64,000 bases of DNA from Allium sativum (taxonomy: Eukaryota; Streptophyta; Magnoliopsida; Asparagales; Amaryllidaceae), in contig CM060925.1 in assembly GCA_030737875.1 (NCBI GenBank), forward strand, positions 485,003,514 through 485,067,513, in the 5' to 3' direction. The translations under genes and the position numbers were made by a program. Positions 29,401 to 38,475 of this stretch are shown piece by piece; within the stretch, counting starts at the first letter, position 1, and each line of letters opens with the position of its first letter. The notes under the pieces were generated by a model. It did not search any database. It saw nothing but the letters and a program-made list of their open reading frames with translations, and was not told the origin of the DNA.

Positions 29401-30833
29401 GTAACTTTAGGGACAAGATGATCATACTTTTATTATATTTTAATGAAACAAACTATATAATTTTTTATTGGACAAAATTTTCATTCTATGCTTTCGAAGA
29501 AAACTTATATCAAGTTTACGCCTCATTTGAAACATATTATGAAAATATGTCATTTTGTCAAAATGCAGGGTATTAGTTTGCACCACTTTAGAATGTGCAT
29601 GTACAACTTTTTTATTTTAAAAAAAAAAATACATATGTGCATTCTGGAAAGAATCATGTGTATTTATTTTTTTAGAAAAATAAATAAATAATAAACGTAT
29701 ACGTGGATCCTTAAATACACATGTACAAATCGAAAGTTCGTACTTGTGCATTTTCAGAATGCACAAGACAAATTAAAAATATGCATTAAGTTTCCAAGTT
29801 CCAACAAGACCTAAATTTGAAATAAGTTCTTCGAAGGTCAATAATGAAATTTTATTGTTTCAAATTTTAAATTGAGAACCCATAAAATTTGGAGCCATCA
29901 ACCAATTGAGACACTGGCCTAGGGCCAGGCTGAGCCTGTGTCTGCACTGAAGGAAGAATGTTTAAAAAAAATATAAAGTGTGTGAACACTGAATGTTACA
30001 AAACTTATAATATAGTTTCCAATCTTAATTATCCAGACTTCTCTTAACTGGTAACAGTGTTGTAGCCTATGATTTCCCTAATATATTGCTGTCCATATTA
30101 ATTTTAGTTATTCAAAAGAAAATTACACCTTCACGTGATGCAATCTAACCATTCAGAGTGATCATAATTACATTTTCATTATTAAAACTAGGAAACAAAA
30201 TGGAATCCAAACCAGTGTTAACCGAATTCCTAACTGTATTCAACTTTATACTCGTTTACTTGATCCCCTTTTTTTAATGGCAGTACTCTACCTCTAGACC
30301 TATTAATAAATAATATGTTTGATATTACACAGGATCCTAACTGCAAGCGGTTAAGATGAACAAATATAAAATACCAACAGGCGTTTCCTTATAAACCAAT
30401 GCACGAACTAATGCTAGAAATTAGCCAATTAAAATCGTGCAAAAATAACCTCGCTCATACAAAAAGAAAAGACTATTTCTAACACTTCTGGAAAAAAGAA
30501 GAACAAAAAAAATTACTCCATCAGCATTTTAGGGTTCCAAATGACAATGCCACCATCAGAAAATCCGCCAGCTACCAGACCCAAACTAAACTCGTCCGAT
30601 CCCGAAATAGGCTTCGACCACGCAAGACGGTTGAACCGGTCGGAGGTAGGGCAAGATCCAACGAGTGGAAGGTAAGGATCGTCCGACGCAAAATCGAGCT
30701 GGAAAATGTCGAGATTAGCGGAGGAACTGAAGGATGGATCGATGGCGCCAGACATCGTGCCGACGGCGATGTACGGATGCCTAGGAGCGAACGTGGTATA
30801 GGCGAAACGCTCGGCGATTTTAATGGCTGTCAT
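6439..30833 (-). CDS. SEC31: COPII coat subunit SEC31 (SEC31A/B-like), 22 exons, 1254 residues
   Basis: In transcript order the exons are 30517-30833, 29065-29131, 28859-28978, 25160-25256, 25019-25055, 24811-24916, 24642-24699, 24106-24203, 23841-23960, 20555-20600, 19300-19421, 18888-19015, 18293-18818, 18027-18119, 17655-17840, 17368-17578, 16851-16960, 16477-16641, 15686-15811, 11608-12286, 6928-7166 and 6439-6552. They join in frame (3765 nt with TGA). Residues 1-340 are WD40 repeats ([52 protein letters not shown]). GFGGKLV follows. Residues about 440-780 are the ancestral coatomer helical region ([31 protein letters not shown]). Then come a Gln/Pro/Ser-rich linker and the C-terminal helical domain ([33 protein letters not shown]). 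Family role: with SEC13 it forms the outer cage of ER-to-Golgi vesicles. The frame is unbroken despite many intronic transposons. The 5' untranslated region was not mapped. Confidence 0.93.
6571..6620. repeat. (ATT)n microsatellite in the last SEC31 intron
   Basis: About sixteen consecutive TTA/ATT units lie just upstream (in transcript sense) of the acceptor of the last SEC31 exon. No gene content. Confidence 0.95.
7981..9180 (+). pseudogene. PIF/Harbinger transposase (DDE_Tnp_4-like nuclease), four in-frame stops
   Basis: From ATG 7981 to TAA 9178-9180 the reading frame is preserved (400 codons) with no frameshift, but stops interrupt it at 8611, 8716, 8875 and 9028. Visible family features are [10 protein letters not shown] with the first catalytic Asp (about 8463-8492), GTAHDAKVF with the second Asp region (about 8620), YPLMEW, and RTFD followed by KKKF and ILRNMQTYP near the C-terminal catalytic region. 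Upstream is the helical DNA-binding-like part ([19 protein letters not shown]). By comparison with the family, the stop at 8611 sits where Trp is normal (GWEGTAHDA), and those at 8875 and 9028 also fit Trp codons changed by G to A. The gene is dead, probably fairly recently because no indel disrupts the frame. Confidence 0.85.
9206..9330 (+). repeat. Short tandem repeat in the 3' part of the PIF element
   Basis: A degenerate ~15-17 bp unit based on TTCTGCAATTTGNATT is repeated about seven times just after the transposase stop codon. Confidence 0.85.
9527..10997. other. SEC31 intron DNA with no gene; one less AT-rich island
   Basis: Mostly AT-rich, with no coding pattern. The 10330-10550 part is noticeably richer in G and C and contains short self-similar words (GGGCATC, GGCATTGTG), so it may be the remnant of a transposon. 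I could not find ends or target duplications. Confidence 0.5.
10998..11273 (+). pseudogene. Possible gene fragment for a small plant membrane protein
   Basis: A 91-codon ORF on the strand opposite SEC31, inside its intron, has protein-like composition: a serine-rich start, a basic patch ([15 protein letters not shown]), [11 protein letters not shown], and then a long hydrophobic segment ([20 protein letters not shown]). The layout resembles the N-terminus of some small plant membrane proteins, but the C-terminal half that would confirm a family is absent. It may be a captured or decayed fragment, or chance. Function unknown. Confidence 0.35.
11608..12286 (-). repeat. SEC31: Internal repeats in the SEC31 linker exon (Gln-rich)
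   Basis: This 679-nt exon encodes about 226 residues built from roughly five imperfect units. Each centres on a core like [20 protein letters not shown] followed by 15-20 less conserved residues rich in Ser, Thr, Asn and Gly. It ends with a proline patch ([17 protein letters not shown]) that joins the C-terminal domain. In SEC31 this disordered linker contacts the inner coat (family knowledge). The repeats help explain why the protein (1254 residues) is longer than the ~1100 residues I expect for Arabidopsis SEC31. Confidence 0.8.
12473..13444 (+). mobile_element. Solo LTR 1 (Copia-like), with target-site duplication CATGT
   Basis: A 972 bp unit starts TGTTAGACC and ends GGCTAACA, flanked by the perfect 5-bp duplication CATGT (12468-12472 and 13445-13449). 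Near its start it has a short inverted repeat (TGTTAGACC/GGTCCTAACA). About 100 bp in it has the signature TTTATAGTGGTTCGGC...CCTACGTCCACTT, shared with three other LTRs in this window. There is no internal coding DNA, so it is a solo LTR left by recombination. It lies in SEC31 intron 12287-15685. Confidence 0.9.
13652..13735. repeat. Compound (TA)n(CA)n(TA)n microsatellite
   Basis: An uninterrupted TA run passes into a CA run and back into a TA run. It lies in a SEC31 intron. Confidence 0.97.
13812..14273. mobile_element. hAT-type MITE, 462 bp, with 8-bp target duplication
   Basis: A perfect 8-bp duplication CATTTAAC (13804-13811 and 14274-14281) flanks a unit that starts TAGGCCTGTTAAC and ends ATTGACAATCCTA; the ends are imperfect inverted repeats. 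The terminal parts carry repeated CGGATATC/CGGATGT words that can fold back. No coding capacity. The 8-bp duplication and TAGG-type ends point to the hAT superfamily. Confidence 0.9.
14305..15545 (+). mobile_element. Solo LTR 2 (Copia-like), with target-site duplication CAAGG
   Basis: A 1241 bp unit starts TGTTGACGGG and ends GTGTCAACA, between perfect CAAGG duplications (14300-14304 and 15546-15550). It carries the same family signature (TTTATAGTGGTTTGGC ... CCTACATCCACTT, about 14403-14442) at the same distance from its left end as solo LTR 1, with a different body that includes a repeated CACC/TTTCGACCCCACC tract at 14930-15120. It has no internal region. Confidence 0.9.
14925..15120 (+). 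repeat. Degenerate tandem repeat within solo LTR 2
   Basis: Six or so ~25-35 bp units share a core like GGTTTGAAATTTCAACCCC, alternating with G-runs and CACC. The unit core is itself a near-palindrome (GAAATTTC). Confidence 0.75.
19103..19139 (+). repeat. (GGT)n microsatellite in a SEC31 intron
   Basis: About eleven GGT units with one GGT-to-CGT change. It produces spurious polythreonine ORFs on the other strand. Confidence 0.95.
20620..22019. other. SEC31 intron DNA, no gene seen
   Basis: AT-rich and without coding pattern or clear element ends. It is the first part of the 3.2 kb intron 20601-23840. Confidence 0.6.
22125..23147 (+). mobile_element. Solo LTR 3 (Copia-like), ends less certain
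   Basis: It starts TGTTGACATC followed by GATACAACAC (the head inverted repeat seen in solo LTR 1) and has the family signature at about 22231-22275 (TTTATAGTAATTCAACG ... CCTACGTCCACTT). The best matching end is TGTCACCA at 23140-23147, one base off the complement of the start. GGATAACA at 23113-23120 is a second candidate. No perfect 5-bp duplication was found for either end. The body contains many CGATC words from an internal degenerate repeat. Confidence 0.7.
23167..23226. repeat. (TA)n microsatellite
   Basis: A TA run with one TATC interruption in a SEC31 intron. Confidence 0.97.
23407..23480. repeat. Compound (TA)n(CA)n(TG)n microsatellite
   Basis: TA units pass into a long CA run, then CATATGTATG and TG units. 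This makes a near-palindromic microsatellite. Confidence 0.97.
24917..25018 (-). other. SEC31: Rare GC-AG intron in SEC31
   Basis: The donor reads AAG/GCAAGT, the classic strong GC donor. The next GT would throw the downstream exon into a frame with an early stop. On the acceptor side, TATAG at 24917-24921 gives a join of the same length as the WD40 segment I expect from Arabidopsis (KPAAS...PRRRC). The nearer CCCAG acceptor at 24899-24900 would remove six residues in frame. Confidence 0.8.
26430..27117. mobile_element. Probable degenerate hAT-like non-autonomous element
   Basis: The left end CAGTGAAAATAATTAGGCGG and the right end (read inward) CACTGTTGTAAAAATTGAG are imperfect inverted repeats, and the right part is full of CCTAGGC/GGCAG words. 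Flanks AACCAAAG and AACTTAAC share only five of eight bases, so any target duplication has decayed. It lies in the 3.6 kb SEC31 intron 25257-28858. Confidence 0.45.
27286..27386 (+). repeat. Two-copy 50-bp tandem duplication
   Basis: CTCAAGTGATTCTCTAGTAA and the following ~30 bp occur twice with a 50-bp period (starts 27291 and 27341), nearly identical. Confidence 0.95.
27400..28800. other. SEC31 intron DNA, no gene seen
   Basis: AT-rich, with no coding pattern and no convincing element borders. Confidence 0.6.
29261..29942. mobile_element. Possible non-autonomous DNA element with GGGCCGGCCC-type ends
   Basis: The left end reads TAGGGCCGGCCCTAACG...GGAGGCCTAAGAG. The right end has CACTGGCCTAGGGCCAGGCTGAGCC, whose complement resembles the left end. 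The interior is AT-rich and non-coding. A partial relative (AAGGGCTGGTCCTAAAAC) occurs at about 32400. It lies in the first SEC31 intron. The superfamily is not settled. Confidence 0.4.
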
Positions 30834-31077
30834 TTTGAATACAACAGAAATGCAATTTACAAGATCGTTTGTATCTAAGTGGCAGTTTGAAAAAGATGAG
30901 CTTCAGTAAATTAGCAATAGGCTGATATTTATACATGGAGCGGAAGGCCAGGTGATAATTTGTTTCTTGTTCTGTGGAGCCCGCCGCGTTTTGGGTGTGA
31001 ATCTTTTCAAACGTGTCTGTGTAACTTTTTGTTGCATCCACTGATTCCAATTTCTCATGTGCTAGTATTACCGTACA

Positions 31078-31405
31078 ACGGTGGAAAAACCGACCGATAA
31101 GATAATCAATATAAAATACAAATTTATTAGTTAAAACATACTTTAAATTAGATTTAATTAAAAAAAATTATATAATACTTCATGAGAAAATAAATTAAAA
31201 CTAAATTTTATGTGTAAACCAACTTGAGAATAGAATATACTATCAATATCAATATATTTATTCTAATCAGTCATAAGCACATACATATATTTTTATTATA
31301 TATCAAGTATGATCAATGTAATCTAAATGTTTAGCTATTTTGCAACTATTAACCATTAATAAATTGTAGAAATAAAAAGAGAGACGAAAAAAATATAAGT
31401 AGGAT
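31078..31405 (+). repeat. AT-rich dispersed repeat, copy 1 (just upstream of SEC31)
   Basis: This ~330 bp segment aligns along its whole length with 38136-38475. Both begin GGTGG(G)AAAAACCGAC, contain GTAAACCAACTTGAGA and TTTTTATTATATATCAA, and end near ACGAAA-AAATATAAG. Many substitutions separate them. It starts about 245 bp upstream of the SEC31 start codon, so it may include promoter DNA. Confidence 0.85.
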
Positions 31406-32689
31406 CTTTTTTCTCCAACATGCGATTACTTGAGTTTTAGATGGTTATTTCGTGTTCCAAAGTTAATATGGATTTATGATTTTAGTTCCTTCTGCTTCAA
31501 TTATTTTTGCTACTATGCTTGGGAGTTCTGCAATGATTCTTACTACTATGCTTCTTGTTGTTGTATCAGGTTCATAAGCATTTAATGTGAATTGTTGTAC
31601 TTCTGAAGAATTTTCAGTTTTTAGTGATTGCGTGGATTAAGGATCCAAATACTGACCATGTTCGTGGTCTCAATTACGTCTATGGAACAGCAACTACTGT
31701 GAAAACTACAATATACATGAAATATCAAAACTACAATATATAAATACACGCAAATCAACATACACTTCAAAACATTAGTCAATCATATATACAGTTCAAA
31801 CTGGGACATCAACATATATTGTTCTCGTTTTTAAATATTAGATAAAAGCAAATTCTGCAATAATATTCAGAATAACAACAACAGAATAAATTCACAAACA
31901 AAAATAACAAATTGTCGAATGCAAAAACATAAACATTATTCAGTATGTACAGTATGTCAAATCCAGAAATCTTGAGTCTTACAAATGTAAAATCCAAGTC
32001 AAATTCGAGCTAAAATACAAAAGAGGAAATCATGCTACAATTCTTTGCAACCCACACTACAGCTGCTTTTCCAGGAACATAAAATGAATATCATATGTTG
32101 CATCGAAGATCTCTGTGAATATATAATGAAACCATCTTTTGCACTGCAATGATCATTTCCGCTAATGAAACTAACACTTGTTCAGGAATTAAAACTATGT
32201 CTTGACTAGAAGTATGAAAAGGAATTCATGCAATAAGCGTGGTCCAATAGGAATTTGAAATCTGTAAAGCATCCATAAATTAGCTCTTGTTCTTACATTG
32301 ATAATGATCCTGAACTTTATCATGTTAGTAAATGGTTAAGCACCAGTCTTCGTCTTTTTCTATAACCTGTTCCCAAAAGAAAAACTATTATTAGATGATA
32401 AGGGCTGGTCCTAAAACTTTTGGTATCCAAAGCAAATTGTAGAACCACCACCCTCATACAAATATTGTTATTATCGCTAATTTAGTCATCAAAATAATTG
32501 ATGTTACTTGTAAATATTGATGAGTTTTTGTATTCAAGGGTCATCTGTTGTATGAAGCATAGTGCATATTGTATGCATTAATTATGCATTTGGTTCATAT
32601 TTTGGAATATCATCAAACAGTTATTTTATAATGGTATATCACAAAATTAAATAAAAAGTGGGAATTAAAACAGGCGTACAATTTTTTAC
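31406..32689. other. Intergenic DNA, no gene recognised
   Basis: A short open stretch at about 31637-31705 reads like protein (AWIKDPNTDHVRGLNYVYG) but is isolated between stops. Nothing else stands out apart from the GGGCTGGTCC element end near 32400. Confidence 0.5.
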
Positions 32690-32697
32690 CATGCCGA

Positions 32698-33070
32698 ATA
32701 AGTGAGGAGCACCAGAAAGCAGTCGAGAAATGCAAAAAGGAAACTTTGTGATCTGATCGCTAAGAAGAACTGTGCTCTGTTGATATTCCGATTAGTGTGG
32801 CATTCGGCAGAGATGTAGATGTAAATATGAAAACTGGAGGACCTTTTGGGATAATAAAACACCCTGCTTATCTAGCACACGATGCAAACATTGGGTTGGA
32901 TATCGCTCAAGGAGAAGTCTCCCATTTTGAGCTATGTGGATTTTTATCAGTTGGCTGATGTTGTGCTACTTGAAGTCACTCGCAGGCCTGAATTTCCGTT
33001 TCACCCGAAAGAGAGAACAAACGAGGACCACCACTAGAAGGACGCCTACCTGATGCCACTAAAGGCTACT
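32698..33070 (+). pseudogene. Ascorbate peroxidase pseudogene fragment (cytosolic APX-like)
   Basis: In three shifting frames the sequence reads EEHQKAVEKCK, then LIAKKNC...RLVWHSAE (the distal heme His region), [19 protein letters not shown], then [18 protein letters not shown] and [12 protein letters not shown]. These follow the order of cytosolic ascorbate peroxidase, which uses ascorbate to remove hydrogen peroxide. No introns interrupt it although APX genes have several, so it is probably a retrocopy. Frameshifts and stops (near 32750, 32815, 32930, 33035) and loss of the proximal-His half make it non-functional. Confidence 0.85.
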
Positions 33071-33828
33071 ATTTGTTGGGCACTGCTGTATCGTATGATC
33101 TTGAGAAAGAGGAAGATGTAATTAAAAACAAATATTGAGGACATTTTTGTGCAAACTTAACCAAATAACTATGCTGTATCATGCAATTGGCTAAGTAAAC
33201 AAAAAAAAACTAACTGTAATTATAGGTCGGTATAAATAAATATAATCGAATAAACAACATGTAACTGACCATTATTATTACTACTACCACCATTATTACT
33301 ATATAAAACATATTTTTACTGAGGGATGAATATGCACAGGTATGATACATGTTTACTTTGTACAAACCTATTTCTTACGATATCACTGATGCATTATCAT
33401 TTAATATTATACCACAGATACTATAGGCAGCTATATAGTGAATATATTTCCAGGTTTAATGTTTATAGACATTTTCTTACATATTATTAGACTTACATTG
33501 AATTTTTTTACCTGGTGCCTGATTCCTGATTAATAAAACTGTGACAAGGGACATTCTGAATGAATTTTTTTTTATTGCGAAAGCAAAGCATGAAACTTTC
33601 TACTCTTATATTGATAATGCACATGACTATCTGTGTATTAGCTCAAAGTGTCCCAAGTTCCTAACATCCTTTCCCATATAACTAGTGTCTGAGCAAAGCC
33701 CTTTGCTTCTCGTTTTAAACAGAGAATAATTTCTCTAGCAAAAAGAGATTTTTGAATTCTTACTCAGGCCTAAGGAATATTCTTCTAATATGATAGTAAA
33801 TAATATATAGCAAAGTAAAACACATTAC

Positions 33829-34432
33829 CATGTTGCTAGTCATCCACACATTTTGGATAATATCACCAAAATTGCTGACCTTGATCAATGTTTTATTTTC
33901 TCCTTCTATAAGATTTTCTGCAGCTCCAGCTTTTGCTTTATCCAGCTTAGAACCAAAGTCCAAAGTGTAACCAGCTCCATTCTCCGTATCCTATGATGCA
34001 TAATATCTGCATATTTCCAAGTTTTTAGTAAATAAAAAGGATAAACCATTTTCTGTTAACTTTTTAGTACTGTTCATCAATTACTTGGCTTTGCTTTTGT
34101 TAATACTAAGTTTCTTTTTATTATCAACGGAATTAGAAGAATGCACAAGAGATCCTAAACATACTTCAAGGCAAAAACATCCTACTCCAGAAAAAAGGAT
34201 CTTAGCCTTGTTGATGTGGCCATCTAAAAAAATAGTTCACAGTCGTCCCTGCTACCACAAAGAAAAAGGGAAAAAGAATGAAAAATAATCCATGTGTAGA
34301 AAAACATTTTATAAATGTGAATGAAGAACATACCTATGATAACCGTGATGCTTAATGTGATAACTCCAGTCACAGACGAGCCAACAAAAGCCCATGCATA
34401 CTGGGTTGCTAAATTACCAAGGCTGAAGTACA
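33829..34432 (-). pseudogene. Two exon-like pieces of an unrecognised gene
   Basis: 33829-33990 is a 54-codon open segment with an AG acceptor and a GTAATG donor; its protein is acidic and Lys-rich (LDFGSKLDKAKAGAAENL, SNFGDIIQNVWM). Upstream in the same sense, 34334 to about 34432 encodes a hydrophobic segment (QYAWAFVGSSVTGVITLSIT) ending in a GTATGT donor. The two do not join in phase, so an exon between them is missing or the gene is broken. I do not recognise the family. Confidence 0.35.
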
Positions 34433-34449
34433 TTTTTACCAAGCATATA

Positions 34450-37114
34450 CTTCCACTTCACGTACAGTAGAAGTTATATGACAATAAAAAAATTCCTGTT
34501 AGTTTCAAAGCATATGCTCCCACTTTACCCAAAGTTGCAGGCATATTTGCACTTTTGCTGAAAGAAAATGTTTGTTGATCCTGACGTAGCTTATGGTAGA
34601 TTCCACGATTAATTATTTAATGGATATATGTAGCATTCAAAACAAATTAACCATAATCCAACTAATTAAAGTCAATATAACTATTGCATAATATTTTAAG
34701 GTTAATTTCCCACAAATAGTAGGGATAGAGTCAAGCAGTTTAATCAATATTCGATTGTTGATCAACTATAACTTTGGCCAAGGATCCAATATTCATTTTT
34801 ATAACACAAATACAATGATGGCAAATCTTTGTATTAGAAACAAATCTTCCCCTGAATGGTATCATATTTCAGCATTTTCGTATTGTGTACAAAGACTGCA
34901 ATAGCGCAATATGTATAGTTGTGGATACTCATTATTAGTGCCATAAAAGACATTTAAAGACACCAAGAGAAGTTTGGTGCAGAAATTATAAAGTTAGAGG
35001 CTGTGTTGAACAAAACTTGTATCTTTAAGTTGCTTTTTTTTTCCCACTAAAAGTAATACTCCTAGGACGAAGTTGTATAAGTGGTGACAATTTAATTTCA
35101 ATAACAGAAAAAAAAGTATGAAGTAATCCATGCTTTGCCAGTCACTTCCACTCCCACATTAGACTAAAAAACCTTAAAATTGATTGCACCGAGTCTATTG
35201 ATAGAGCAAGTCCATATTACCTAAGTGCAAGTAGTCAATCGATGAACAAACACCTAGTACTGGAATATTGAACCACTCTTATGGTAAGTTATTGGCCCTG
35301 ACTTGTCCTTTCAACACTTTTTAGAAGGAATACTTTGCTTCACTTTTTAGAAAGAATCTCTCAACACTTCTTGGAATATTGGATTATCCTTTGATGACAA
35401 CAATTTTCTTCTTAAGTGAAAAAAGCTTAATTTTTCCTAGCAAAATTATAAGTTGTAACTCTTCTAAATGCATTTGCACTCAAATAGCAGCCCCGCATCC
35501 AGATTCAAAAAAAAAGAACCGCCACCACAAGCCAAAGAAGGATGCGGATATGGTTTCAATGATAAAACACGATTAGTTCTTTAGTAAACTTGGTATATCA
35601 TAAGTAGGAATACATCAAACATACAAACCAAATAAAATCTCCTTTGCTTGTATTCGTTTATGCTCATCCATGAACACATCGTGCTACTTTCAGGTTTTTG
35701 ATAACTATTCCATAATTTAATAACCATCAGATTTTTTTTCTATTATTTTTTTAGATTTTTATTTGATGAAATATGTTGTTCATTATTTTTCAATAGTGGT
35801 TTGGACAGATCAAACATTGTTCTGAATTGCTCCATTTCTATCTCATTATATGGTTTATGGTTAAAAAATGTCATTTTAGTCTTTATATATTGCTTTTATA
35901 TGTTGATAACCATAAACGCATATTTACATGTAAAAAACTATAGAATTGCACATAATTTTGCTTTTATATATTGATAATTAAACTATTACAGCTATGTTAA
36001 TGTTACCAAGAAATTAAAAGAGATGGTTTGGGAAGAATCTAAAGGAGTTACCTGAAAGGTACAAAGATCAATAAAACGATTTGACAAAGCTTCAATTCAT
36101 AATGGCGTTCCTATTTTCTTTTAACCTAACACGTTGGTATTTTCCTCAACGCCAGTCATTGCTGTCAAACCTGTCAGTACCTATGATCCATTAAGACTTC
36201 AGAAAAAAATGGAACAAACCGAACAAAGACCGCAAATGTAACAAAGGATCACAAAACAAACTAAACTAAGTAAAAGAGCATGGAACAAACTACAAGGAGA
36301 CTGATAAACATGTGTGCAGCCAGATGACAATCGACACCAAAGAGAAACAAGCTGAACAAAAAACATGCAAATGCCACGACAGAAAAGAGATGGATACAAT
36401 TGAGCATGTCCCATATCAAATTTTCCAAACTTTTGTTAAAATACGCTGCGTATGTAGCTGAAATAAAATAACTATAACTGTGATTGAATTGACCGACTAC
36501 TGACCATAAGTGGCATGAATCATATTCATAACGAAGCCCAAGCACGTCTATTGTCAAAAACAACTGTTGCAGATTAAATAGAGAAGTCTAGCTGGAAAAA
36601 CACTACAAACTGTTAATCAATTTATCTAAACCAAAGTGTAAATGACAAGCAAAAGAACTGCTGATTTGATGGGTGAACCGAAAATTAAGTAAGGTACATT
36701 TGAGAATGAATTTTAATAATGCACAGCTGAGAAGGGTGGCTTGTTCGAACTTCCAATGCCTGTGGTATTAATCCCAGAAGTAATCTGAAGTGGTTGATTC
36801 CAGTATGCGGTAGTAGAATACAAGTCATAATAATAATAACACAATGTTATCAGTAAGATAAAATTTAAGGGGAAGAGATTATTATCAGGTTTCACTCTCA
36901 CATATCCACATGGCTTAGGATGAAGACCATAAGCTAGGAACCAATACTCATCACCAAAATGTATCAGCCACCCGTTAACTTCATTAAACCAGTAAACTTT
37001 TTAACATCGAACTAATGATTTTACATTGAAAATTATGGGATTTAGCATCAGTAAAAACTTAGAAAAAAGGAACAAAAGAAATTATTTCATACAATATCTG
37101 GAATAAACATGTAC
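34450..37114. other. Intergenic DNA, no gene recognised
   Basis: AT-rich. Hydrophobic ORFs at 36199-36563 have no splice context or recognisable motif. Nothing else supported. Confidence 0.5.
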
Positions 37115-37221
37115 CTGATCATAATTAAGGACCTCCTCCTTTGCATTATCACAAGCGACAACAGTCCCAATAGGCTGCCCTCTAAAGTAAACCAAACTCC
37201 GCCTGAGTGACCCCAAAATGT
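37115..37221 (-). pseudogene. Exon fragment of an alkaline/neutral invertase
   Basis: The minus strand reads [20 protein letters not shown] followed by [12 protein letters not shown], then a GTAC donor. This matches the conserved block of plant alkaline/neutral (GH100) invertases just before the VFVRDF segment, and an intron after NYDQ is a conserved position in that family as I recall it. The following exons are not found in the 30 kb downstream on this strand, so this is a stranded fragment rather than a gene. Active enzymes cleave sucrose to glucose and fructose. Confidence 0.7.
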
Positions 37222-38135
37222 ACCTGATCTCTTAACTCTCCATGACAAGCCATAGCATCATTTCCTTTGTTTGGTTCTGAACCATTTCAAAGGGAGGTAG
37301 TAGCTTCTGTGATCATTATATGGGTGTCAATTTAATAATCAAAATTATTGTGCATCCTCAATACGGGTGTCAATTTCACTAAATGGCCTTTCATATTTGT
37401 TGTTTTCTATAAATAATACCATGATATAAAAGCACAAACATGTAAATAAAATAATTCAATGGAAATACACTTTAATTGATAAATTAATCACTTGTTCAAA
37501 GTTTGCAAGTGGTAATTTATAAACAGAGGAGGCAGATCTAAACAAACCGTTGATAGTTTAAAGTAGTGAATCAAAGTATAGCAGTGGATCAAATTAAAAA
37601 TGAGTAACAGATGATAAACAATCAGTTGAGCCCATTGTTCATGGAACTAACCCTAAATTTCCAGCGGTGGCGGCAGTGGCAGCGATCGGCATAGATGATT
37701 GTGGTTGATGCGATCAATTCGGAGATTTCGGGTGATGGTCCTTCATTGATCAATGATCTGATGCAGGAGATCGATCAGAAGGCTAAACAGATTAGGTTAA
37801 AAGGCAAATTTACAAATTTAAGGCATAGTAGTCGATAGTAGGGATATGAGAATGGCAGGGCTGAATTAGAATTTAAGCATACGATTTAGGAGCGATGGAA
37901 AATGGGAAAGAATTACGAATCTGAAAGAAAACCGTGAGACTTGGTATTAAAATCGGCAGCGGGGAAGACGGAGAAAGAAGAGAAACGCGGAGAAACATGA
38001 AGCATGTTTTTAGGCTTCAGAGAATTCCATTTTGGCTAAGTAGCAGTAAGCAAACCTCCCTAACGGTCGGTTTGATTATCCAGAGTTTAAAAAAATTATT
38101 AATCTCAGTTGAACATCAAAACATAAAATAAGTAT
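37222..38135. other. Intergenic DNA, no gene recognised
   Basis: A less AT-rich patch at 37650-38000 resembles untranslated leader DNA (short ORFs such as the one starting at 37694), but nothing identifiable follows. Confidence 0.45.
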
Positions 38136-38475
38136 AATGGTGGGAAAAACCGACGATAATATTCAATATGAAATAAAAATTATTTGTTAAAACATTTTCC
38201 GAATTAGTTTTTATTTTAAAAATTACAGAATAATTTAAGAGAAAATGAAAGTAACTAATAATGTATAAATTCAATTAAACTGAACTTTACTTGTAAACCA
38301 ACTTGAGATAAGAATATACTATCAATGTATTGATTCAAATTAGTCACGAAAACGTACATGCATTTTTATTATATATCAAATAAGATCAATACAATTTTAA
38401 TGTTTAGTTATTTTGATACTATAAACCGTTAATGGAATCATGAAATAAAAGGAGAAACGAAACAAATATAAGCAC
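38136..38475 (+). repeat. AT-rich dispersed repeat, copy 2
   Basis: The partner of 31078-31405, in the same orientation and about 7.06 kb away. Confidence 0.85.

Noticed and set aside
31637..31705. Short protein-like stretch AWIKDPNTDHVRGLNYVYG
   Set aside because: No matching exon, splice context or domain nearby; too short to call.
36199..36563. Hydrophobic minus-strand ORFs as a membrane-protein gene
   Set aside because: AT-rich DNA readily gives Phe/Leu/Ile-rich ORFs; no splice sites or family motifs support them.
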